Shown piece by piece: positions 38,037 through 45,760 of a stretch of DNA of 64,000 nt (the first letter of the stretch is position 1; each line of letters begins with the position of its first letter). The position numbers were made by a program, and so were the translations under genes. This stretch comes from Rhodospirillales bacterium URHD0017 (GTDB lineage Bacteria > Pseudomonadota > Alphaproteobacteria > Reyranellales > Reyranellaceae), in NCBI GenBank assembly GCA_900110395.1, contig FODP01000004.1, forward strand, positions 402,951 through 466,950, in the 5' to 3' direction. Under the pieces are notes generated by a model. It was not told where the DNA came from and did not search any database. It saw only the letters and a list, made by a program, of their open reading frames with translations.

Positions 38037-41000
38037 CGCTGCCGGAAAATGCCATCGCCATCGTCGGCATCTCCGGCCGGTTTCCGGGCGCCGACACTGT
38101 CGGGCAGTTCTGGAACAACACGAGACACGGCGTCACCTCGATCACGCGCTTCTCGAACGGCGAGCTCGAAGACAGCTTTCCAGCCGAGGTGCGCAACGCC
38201 CCCAACTTCGTTCGCGCGCGCGCCATCCTTCCCGACGTCGACCGGTTCGATGCCGACTTCTTCGGCATCCTGCCCAGGGTCGCCGCCCTCACCGATCCGC
38301 AGCACCGGCTGCTGCTCGAATGCGCGTGGTCGGCGCTCGAAGACGCCGGTTGCGATCCTGCGCACCATCCTGGACCGATCGGCGTGTTCGCCGGTTGCAG
38401 CCTGTCCACCTATCTGCTGACGAACGTGCTGGCGGGGCAGCTCGACCCCGCACGGTTCGCCAGCGAGTACCAGGTCGGCTCATACGATGCCCTGCTGGGC
38501 GCCCTGCCGGACACGCTGGCGACGCGCATCGCCTACCGGCTGAACCTGCGCGGTCCGGCCGTGACCGTGCAAAGCGCCTGCTCGACGTCGCTGCTGGCGA
38601 TCGCCCAGGCCTGCCAGAGCCTGCTGCTCGGCCAGTCGGACATGGCGCTGGCCGGCGGTGTGTCGATCACCTTCCCGCAGAAGCGCGGCTACCTCCACCA
38701 GGAAGGCGGCATGGTGTCGGCGGACGGGACCTGCCGGCCGTTCGACGACGAGGCGACGGGCACGGTGTTCGGCGACGGCGTGGCGGTTGTCGCCCTGAAG
38801 CGCCTGGCCGACGCCGTCGACGACTGCGACCACATCTACGCCGTCATCCGCGGCACCGCCGTCAACAACGACGGCAGCGGCAAGGTTGGCTTCACCGCGC
38901 CGAGCGTGCAGGGCCAGGCCGAGGTCATCGCGACGGCGCTCGCGGTCGCGGGCGTCGATGCCGGATCGATCGGCTATGTCGAGTGCCACGGCACGGCGAC
39001 GCCGCTCGGCGATCCGATCGAGCTCGCCGGCCTTCAGCAGGGCTTCGGCATGCGCCAGGCCGAGCGGCCGTTCTGCGCCATCGGCTCGGCCAAGGCCAAT
39101 GTCGGCCATCTCGACGCCGCGGCGGGCGCCGTCGGCCTGATCCGGGCCGTGCTGGCGCTGCAGCATCGCGAGATCCCGCCGCTCGCCAATTTCCGCCGAC
39201 TCAATCGGCACATCGACGCCGCCGGCAGCCCCTTCTATTTCCCGACGACGGCGCGGCCGTGGTTGGCCGGCGACAGCCCGCGACGGGCAGGCGTCAGCTC
39301 CTTCGGGGTGGGTGGCACCAATGTCCATGCCGTGCTCGAGGAAACGCCGGTAATCGCCCGCGCCGGCGGGACGGCGCGACGCCACCACGTGCTGCCGCTG
39401 TCCGCCCGCAACGACACGGCACTTCGCGCCGCGGCAACCGCGCTCGCCGACGATCTCGCCGAGCGTCCCGATGTCGCCCTGGACGATGTCGCCTTCACCC
39501 TTCAGGCCGGCCGGCGCGCCTTCGGGCAGCGCGCCGCCATTGCCTGCACGTCGCGCGGGCAGGCGATCGAGGCATTGAGAAAACTGCAGGCGACGACCCG
39601 CGCATCGGACGACAGGTCCCCTGTGGTCTTCATGTTTCCCGGCCAGGGTGCGCAGTTTCCCGGCATGGCTGGCGAGCTCTACGAAGCGCATGCCGTCTTC
39701 CGCGCGCTGATCGATCAGGGCATCGAGGTCGCGGGACCCATCGTCGGCGACGACCTGCGCAGCCAGCTGCTCGACCGCAACGCGGCCGGCGGCGACGCCA
39801 CCCGCCTCACTCAACCGACGCTGTTCATCTTCGAATACGCGCAGGCCAGACTCTGGATGGATTGGGGCCTGCAGCCCACCTCCATGGTCGGCCACAGCGT
39901 GGGCGAGTTCGTGGCGGCCTGTCTCGCCGGCGTCTTCTCCTTCGAAGAAGGCTGCCGGCTGGTCGCCAACCGCGCCCTCATCATGCAGGCGATGCCAACC
40001 GGCGCCATGCTTGCGGTGCGCCTGCCCGAACGGGAGCTTCAGGCGGAATTGGGCGCCGGTCTCGACCTCGCGGCTGTCAATGCGCCCTCGCTTTGCGTGG
40101 CCGCCGGACCGGTCCATGAGATCGACGCGCTCGAGGCGCGGCTCGCCGCCCGGGACGTGCCGTGCCGCCGGCTCGCCGTCTCCCATGCTTTCCATTCTCG
40201 CGCCGTCGACGCGGCCCTGGCGACGTTCGCCGGTAGCGTCCCGGCGGTGCGGCTGCAGCCCCCGCGGATTCCCTTTGCCTCGACCATCACAGGCGACTGG
40301 ATCACCGCGGCGCAGGCCGTCGACCCCGCCTACTGGGTCCGGCATGTGCGGGCGCCCGTGCGCTTCGCCGATGCGCTCACCACGGTGGCGCGCGAAGGCA
40401 GGCCGTACCTGCTGGAAGTTGGACCGGGGCGCACCTTGTCGTCGCTGGCGCCGCAGATCGTGGAGCGAGGCGCGCTCCGCGGCGTGACGGCGAGCATGCC
40501 AGATGCCGATGCCGGCGACCTGTCGGACGCGACGGCCGCCGTATGGAGCGCAGGCCTTCCCCTCGACTGGAACGCCGCCGGCGCGCGCGGCCGGAAGATC
40601 TCGCTGCCGACCTACCCGTTCCAGCGGGTCCGCTGCTGGATCGATCCCACCAACCGGGGCGAAATCCCGCCGCCGCGGCTGGTGTCGCCGGTGCCCTCGA
40701 CGCCTGGCGTGCCGCCGGTGGCCGCACCACAGACGCCCGCGTCGGCGCTGCACGCTGAGCTCATCGACATCTTCCGCGAGTTGTCGGGCGTCACCGACAT
40801 CGAGCCTGAGGCGGAGTTCGTCGCGCAAGGCTTCGACTCCCTGCTGCTGGGACAAGCCGCCCGCGCCATCGAAAAGAAGTTCCGGACGAAGATCACCTTC
40901 CGGCAATTGCTGAACGAGACGACGTCGGTGGCAGCGCTGGCGGCGTATCTCGAGCAGGCCCTGCCGCAACCGGCCGGGGGCTCCACACTGGCCACGGAAC

Positions 41001-43231
41001 TGGCCACGGAACCCTCCGGTGACGCGACCGCCGCTCTCTTTCGCGCCCAGTTCGAAGCCATGCAGGCGCTGTTCGCCGAACAGTTGCGCGCGCTGCACGG
41101 CCAGTCGCCGGCTGCGGATGCGGAACCGGCGGCAACCGACGGGCTGGTCGGCGAACTGGCCGGCGGACCGCCGATGCCTGTCCCTCGCCTCGCCAGGGGC
41201 AGGAGCGATCCTCTCACGCCGCGGCAGCGGGATTACATCAGGACCTTGGCTGAGCGCATCAATGCGCGCACGCCGCTTGCCAAGGCGCGCACGCAGCGCG
41301 ACCGCGACGTGCTGGCCGATCCGCGCACGGCGGCGGGCTTCCGGCGCGAATGGAAGGAGCTCGTCTATCCGATCGTCGCCGAACGGGCCAAGGGCTCGAA
41401 GATCCGGGACATCGACGGCAACGAGTATGTCGACCTGGTGAACGGCTTCGGCCAGACGATGTTCGGGCACTCACCCGACTTCGTCACCGAGGCCCTTGCC
41501 GCCCAGATCGAGGCAGGCTTCCCGATCGGCCCGCAAACCCCGCTGGCGGGCGAAGTCGCGGCACTCATCCGCGACATGACCGCAAGCGAGCGCGTGACGT
41601 TCTGCAACACCGGCTCCGAAGCCGTCATGGCGGCAATGCGCGTGGCCCGCACGGTCACCGGTCGCGAGCGCGTGGTGGTGTTCAACAACGACTATCATGG
41701 CCAGTTCGACGAGGCGCTGGTCAAGGCGAGCGGTGGCACCGGCCCGCGCGCCCTGCCGGTGGCGCCGGGCATTCCGCCGGGCTCGATCGCCAATATGACG
41801 GTGCTGCCCTACGGCCAGCAGTGGAGCCTCGACTGGATCGCTGCCAACGGCAGCGACATCGCCGCCGTGCTGGTCGAACCGGTGCAGAGCCGCCATCCTT
41901 CGCTGCAGCCGGTCGAGTTCCTGAAGCGGCTGCGCACGCTCTGCGACACAAGCGGCGCCGCCCTTGTGTTCGACGAGATCGTCACCGGCTTCCGTGTCCA
42001 CGCCGGCGGCATGCAGGCAGTGTTCGGCATCACCGCCGACCTCGCGACCTACGGCAAGGTCGTGGGCGGCGGCATGCCGATCGGCATCCTGGCCGGCAAG
42101 GCGCAGTTCATGGATGCGCTGGACGGCGGCACCTGGCGCTACGGCGACGACTCCGTGCCTGAGGCGGCCGCCACCTTCGTCGCCGGCACGTTCGTGCGTC
42201 ATCCCCTGGCGCTTGCCGCCGCCAAGGCCGTGCTGCTCCATCTCAAGGCCGAAGGGCCCGCGCTGCAGGAACGTCTCGCCGGCCGCATGAACGGGCTGGT
42301 GGCCTCCCTCAACCGCACCCTCGAACGGCGGGGCCTGACGACGCGCGCCGAGGGCTATTCGAGCTGGTTCCACATCAACTTCGCCGCAGAGGGGCCGCTT
42401 GCCGCGCTGTTCTGGCCACAGATGCGACTGCTTGGTGTCCATGTGCAGGAAGGCTTTCCCTGCTTCCTCACCACGGCGCACAGCGACGCCGATATCGCGG
42501 CGATCGAGAATGCCTTCGCGGCATCGCTCGATGCGCTCGAGGCTGGTGGCATCCTGGGCGCCGAACGCCGCGCCAGCGGACCGCTGCCCATCATCACCAC
42601 GCCGGCTGACGTTGCCTCGGCTCCGCTCACCGAGCCGCAGCTGGAAATTCTGACGGCAGCGCAGATGGGCGAGGACGCCTCCTGCACCTTCAACGAATCG
42701 GTCAGCATCGCGCTCGATGGCGCGCTCGACCCGGCCGCGCTCGAGGCCGCGTTGAACACGGTGATCGCGCGGCATGACGCGCTGCGCGGCCACGTCGGCC
42801 GGAGCGACGAGCGCATGCATTTTGCCGCGCGGCTGGAGCTCGACCTTCAGGTCCATGACTGCAGCGACGAGCCCGATCCCGACGTCGCCCGTGCCGCCTT
42901 CGTCGCGGCCGACGCGCGCATGCCGTTCGACCTGTGGAGCGGGCCGCTGGTGCGCGCGGCGCTGATCAAGCTCGCGGCGCAATGCCATGTGCTGGTGCTC
43001 ACCGCCCATCACATCGTTTGCGACGGCTGGTCGACCAATATCATCCTGCAGGAGCTGGCCGCCGCCTATCGAGCGCGCCCCGCGCTGCCGGCGGCGCCGT
43101 CGTTTGCGCAATATGCGACAGACGAGGCGGCATCGACACCGGAGAAGGCGGCCGATCTCGCCTATTGGACGCAGCTCTACCGCGACATCCCGCCCTTGCC
43201 GGAACTGCCGACGGATCGGCCGCGGCCCTAG
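38033..43231 (+). CDS. Hybrid PKS-NRPS synthase KS-AT-ACP-aminotransferase-C(N-terminal part), ends at in-frame TAG
   Basis: A 1,732-residue polypeptide. Ketosynthase at 1-430 (Cys183 in SACSTSL, ECHGTATPLGDP, ANVGHLDAAAG). Acyltransferase at about 525-820 (GHSVGEF, Ser622; SHAFHS indicates malonyl-CoA). ACP with phosphopantetheine Ser936 in QGFDSLLL. Class III PLP aminotransferase of the glutamate-1-semialdehyde type at about 1065-1500 (FCNTGSEAVMAAMRVAR, FDEIVTGFR, PLP Lys1342 in YGKVVGGG). Then the first half of a condensation domain (HHIVCDGW, His1660). The frame stops at TAG 43229-43231 just after LPTDRPRP. The same frame resumes with the rest of the C domain and A-T up to 45760. The order matches McyE/MycA-like beta-aminoacyl synthases without a ketoreductase. 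Confidence 0.88.
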   Translation: MTLPENAIAIVGISGRFPGADTVGQFWNNTRHGVTSITRFSNGELEDSFPAEVRNAPNFVRARAILPDVDRFDADFFGILPRVAALTDPQHRLLLECAWSALEDAGCDPAHHPGPIGVFAGCSLSTYLLTNVLAGQLDPARFASEYQVGSYDALLGALPDTLATRIAYRLNLRGPAVTVQSACSTSLLAIAQACQSLLLGQSDMALAGGVSITFPQKRGYLHQEGGMVSADGTCRPFDDEATGTVFGDGVAVVALKRLADAVDDCDHIYAVIRGTAVNNDGSGKVGFTAPSVQGQAEVIATALAVAGVDAGSIGYVECHGTATPLGDPIELAGLQQGFGMRQAERPFCAIGSAKANVGHLDAAAGAVGLIRAVLALQHREIPPLANFRRLNRHIDAAGSPFYFPTTARPWLAGDSPRRAGVSSFGVGGTNVHAVLEETPVIARAGGTARRHHVLPLSARNDTALRAAATALADDLAERPDVALDDVAFTLQAGRRAFGQRAAIACTSRGQAIEALRKLQATTRASDDRSPVVFMFPGQGAQFPGMAGELYEAHAVFRALIDQGIEVAGPIVGDDLRSQLLDRNAAGGDATRLTQPTLFIFEYAQARLWMDWGLQPTSMVGHSVGEFVAACLAGVFSFEEGCRLVANRALIMQAMPTGAMLAVRLPERELQAELGAGLDLAAVNAPSLCVAAGPVHEIDALEARLAARDVPCRRLAVSHAFHSRAVDAALATFAGSVPAVRLQPPRIPFASTITGDWITAAQAVDPAYWVRHVRAPVRFADALTTVAREGRPYLLEVGPGRTLSSLAPQIVERGALRGVTASMPDADAGDLSDATAAVWSAGLPLDWNAAGARGRKISLPTYPFQRVRCWIDPTNRGEIPPPRLVSPVPSTPGVPPVAAPQTPASALHAELIDIFRELSGVTDIEPEAEFVAQGFDSLLLGQAARAIEKKFRTKITFRQLLNETTSVAALAAYLEQALPQPAGGSTLATELATEPSGDATAALFRAQFEAMQALFAEQLRALHGQSPAADAEPAATDGLVGELAGGPPMPVPRLARGRSDPLTPRQRDYIRTLAERINARTPLAKARTQRDRDVLADPRTAAGFRREWKELVYPIVAERAKGSKIRDIDGNEYVDLVNGFGQTMFGHSPDFVTEALAAQIEAGFPIGPQTPLAGEVAALIRDMTASERVTFCNTGSEAVMAAMRVARTVTGRERVVVFNNDYHGQFDEALVKASGGTGPRALPVAPGIPPGSIANMTVLPYGQQWSLDWIAANGSDIAAVLVEPVQSRHPSLQPVEFLKRLRTLCDTSGAALVFDEIVTGFRVHAGGMQAVFGITADLATYGKVVGGGMPIGILAGKAQFMDALDGGTWRYGDDSVPEAAATFVAGTFVRHPLALAAAKAVLLHLKAEGPALQERLAGRMNGLVASLNRTLERRGLTTRAEGYSSWFHINFAAEGPLAALFWPQMRLLGVHVQEGFPCFLTTAHSDADIAAIENAFAASLDALEAGGILGAERRASGPLPIITTPADVASAPLTEPQLEILTAAQMGEDASCTFNESVSIALDGALDPAALEAALNTVIARHDALRGHVGRSDERMHFAARLELDLQVHDCSDEPDPDVARAAFVAADARMPFDLWSGPLVRAALIKLAAQCHVLVLTAHHIVCDGWSTNIILQELAAAYRARPALPAAPSFAQYATDEAASTPEKAADLAYWTQLYRDIPPLPELPTDRPRP

Positions 43232-43291
43232 CAGCGGTCCTATGCCGGCGCGACCTATACCACGTCGTTCGACGCGACGCTTCTCGCGTCC

Positions 43292-45760
43292 GTGCGCAAG
43301 ACCGCGGCGGCGAACGGCGCGACGCTTTTTGCGACGCTGTTCACGGCGCTGCAGGTGGTGATCGGCCGGCTGACGGGCACCAGCGATGTCGTGATCGGCG
43401 TCCCGGTCGCGGCACAGGCCTCGGACGGGCGGCCCGATCTTGTCGGCCATTGCGTGCGCATGCTGCCCTTCCGCTCGCCGCTCGACTGGGACAGTCCGTT
43501 CTCATCGGCCGTGCGGACGGCGGCAGGCCGTCTGGCCGATGGCTTCGACCACGCCGGCTGCACCTACGGCACGCTAGTGCGCGCCCTGCCGCTGCAACGC
43601 GTCGCCGATCGCCTGCCGCTTACCGAGATACAGTTCAACCTCGAGCGCCTGTCGACGGCGACCGGCTTCGGCGATCTTTCAGTCGAGGTCACACCCAACG
43701 CCAAGGCTGCGGTCACCTTCGATCTTTGCGTCAACACAATCGAGTCCGCGGCGGGCCTCAGGATCGATTGCGACTACAGCACGGCCCTGTTCGACGAGGC
43801 GACGATCGCCCGCTGGATGCAGCACTACCGGCTGGCACTGGAAAGCATCGTCGCCGCCCCCGGGACGCCGCTCGGGGCGTTGGACCTCCTGTCGACCGAG
43901 CAGACGCGTTTCGCACTCGATGCGGTCAACCACACTGAAGCGGCCTATCCCGGCGAAAGCTGCATCCACGACCTGTTCGCCGCCCAGGCCGCCCGGACAC
44001 CCGAGCGCTTGGCTTGCGTCGACGGCACGGGATCGTTGACCTACGCCGAGCTCGACCGCCGATCGGCCGCACTCGCCCGCGCCCTGCTGCAGGCGAGTCC
44101 CATGCGGCAGGGCCGGATCGCCCTCGCCGTCGACCGGTCCTCCGCGCAGCTGGTCGGCCTGCTGGGCATCATGAAGGCAGGCCACGCCTATGTGCCCCTC
44201 GACCTCCGCCAGCCCATCGAAAGGCTGCGTCAGATCGCGGCGAGCGCCCGCATCGACGGCATCGTCTGCCAGGACGCGACGGTCGCGGCGATCGCGCCCG
44301 GCGCCGCCGCGCTTCGCCTCGACGAGCTCGATGACGAGGCCAGCGGCCCCGACCTGCCGCACGTGCCATCGGACGCCTCGGCCTATGTGCTCTTCACATC
44401 GGGGTCGACAGGCACACCGAAGGGCGTCGAGACCGGCCACCGGGCGCTGACCAACACATTGAGCGCCATGGCGCGCCTGTGGGAGATCACCGCCGACGAC
44501 GACGTCGTCGCGTCGAGCGCCGTCACCGTCGATGCCTCGATCCCTGAGCTCTTCATTCCCCTGATGACCGGCGCCCGCGTCGTCCTGGCCGACAGCGAGA
44601 CCGTACTCACCGGCTTCGAGCTGGTGGCGCTGGCCGACCGGACGAAGGCCACGGCGATGCTGGCGACGCCGACCCTGTGGCGCATCCTGCTCGAAGCGGG
44701 CTTCGCCTCGCGGCCTGGCCTGAAAATGGTCGCTGCGGGCGAGCCGCTGCCGCGCGACCTCGCCGACCGCCTGCTGGCCGGCGGTGGTCGGCTGTGGAAC
44801 CTCTATGGGCCGACGGAAACGGCGGTGTGTGCATCGGGCTCCGAGCTCGCCATCGATGGCGCCGACATCACGATCGGCCGGCCGATCGCCAACGTGCAGC
44901 TCTACGTGCTCGACGAAGGCGACCGCCTCCCTCCGCCAGGCGCCTTCGGGACGCTGTTCATCGGCGGCGACGGCCTCGCCAAGGGCTACTTCGACCGGCC
45001 GGACCTGACGGCGCGGGCTTTCCGGGAAATCGCGCTGGCGGGCCGGCCGCCGCGGCGCCTTTACTGCACCGGCGACCGCGCCCGGCTGCTGCCCTCGGGC
45101 GCCTTCGAGCTGCGTGGCCGCAACGACCGCCAGGTCAAGCTGCGCGGCTTTCGCATCGAGCTCGAGGAGATCGAGAGCGCGCTGCGCGAGGTGGCGGGCG
45201 TGCGCGACTGTGCGGTGCTGTTGCGCCACGACATCGGTCCGCAACCCGCGCTCGTGGCCTACGTCATGCCGGCCGGTGGCGATGTGGCCGCGTTGAAAGC
45301 CGACCTGTCGCGGCGCCTGCCCGACTATATGGTGCCCACCCGCTGGGTCGGGCTCGATGCCCTGCCGCTGACGCCTGGCGGCAAGCTCGACCGCAACGCC
45401 CTGCCGAGGCCCGCCGAAGCACCGCGGCCGGCCGAACCGCCCGGCGAGCGCACCGAGACGCCGCTCGAGGCCACGATCGCCGCCGTGTGGGCCGAGGTGC
45501 TCGGCCGCACCGGCTTCGGCGTAGAAGATCCGCTGTTCTCGGTCGGCGCCGATTCGCTCCATGTCTTCCGCATCGCCGCGCGCCTGCAGCGCCAGGGCAT
45601 TGCCGTCGACGCACGCGACCTCATGAAGAACCCCACCGTCGCCGCCCTGGCGCGCAAGGCCCAGGACAAGAGCCGCGGCCCGCGCACCGAAAGCGGCAGA
45701 ACGGCGCCGGCGCTCTCCGACTTCCGGCGCGGCGCGCGCCGGCGTAGCGTGTCCTCATGA
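43292..45760 (+). CDS. NRPS C(C-terminal part)-A-T, same frame as the preceding synthase but behind an in-frame TAG
   Basis: This is the continuation of the frame stopped at 43231, so both parts would form one protein of about 2,575 residues if the TAG were a sense codon. Sequence similarity already resumes at 43232 (QRSYAGATYTTSFD). The first usable internal start is a GTG at 43292 with no ribosome binding site, so independent translation is doubtful. It contains the C-terminal lobe of the condensation domain, an adenylation domain (A3 YVLFTSGSTGTPKG, A4 TVDASIPELF, A5 NLYGPTETAVC, A7 CTGDRARL, A10 LTPGGKLD), and a thiolation domain with Ser in SVGADSLHVF. My hand-aligned specificity residues (D-A-P-L-V-A-L-V-C-K) match no code I know. 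Its TGA overlaps the next ATG. Confidence 0.8.
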   Translation: MRKTAAANGATLFATLFTALQVVIGRLTGTSDVVIGVPVAAQASDGRPDLVGHCVRMLPFRSPLDWDSPFSSAVRTAAGRLADGFDHAGCTYGTLVRALPLQRVADRLPLTEIQFNLERLSTATGFGDLSVEVTPNAKAAVTFDLCVNTIESAAGLRIDCDYSTALFDEATIARWMQHYRLALESIVAAPGTPLGALDLLSTEQTRFALDAVNHTEAAYPGESCIHDLFAAQAARTPERLACVDGTGSLTYAELDRRSAALARALLQASPMRQGRIALAVDRSSAQLVGLLGIMKAGHAYVPLDLRQPIERLRQIAASARIDGIVCQDATVAAIAPGAAALRLDELDDEASGPDLPHVPSDASAYVLFTSGSTGTPKGVETGHRALTNTLSAMARLWEITADDDVVASSAVTVDASIPELFIPLMTGARVVLADSETVLTGFELVALADRTKATAMLATPTLWRILLEAGFASRPGLKMVAAGEPLPRDLADRLLAGGGRLWNLYGPTETAVCASGSELAIDGADITIGRPIANVQLYVLDEGDRLPPPGAFGTLFIGGDGLAKGYFDRPDLTARAFREIALAGRPPRRLYCTGDRARLLPSGAFELRGRNDRQVKLRGFRIELEEIESALREVAGVRDCAVLLRHDIGPQPALVAYVMPAGGDVAALKADLSRRLPDYMVPTRWVGLDALPLTPGGKLDRNALPRPAEAPRPAEPPGERTETPLEATIAAVWAEVLGRTGFGVEDPLFSVGADSLHVFRIAARLQRQGIAVDARDLMKNPTVAALARKAQDKSRGPRTESGRTAPALSDFRRGARRRSVSS

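Noticed and set aside
38480-41470. A 996-residue open frame on the minus strand inside the PKS gene
   Set aside because: It is antisense to a gene with complete KS, AT and ACP motifs. Its translation is Arg/Gly/Asp-rich without domains, as expected of the complement of GC-rich codons.
43229-43231. TAG read as pyrrolysine or another recoded amino acid
   Set aside because: Nothing in the window suggests a recoding system, and many genes here end with TAG as a normal stop. A mutation or sequence error is simpler.
41471-43450. A 659-residue minus-strand frame across the aminotransferase and condensation domains
   Set aside because: It shows no domain, no ribosome binding site and a composition of a shadow frame; the plus strand carries a recognisable PLP enzyme.
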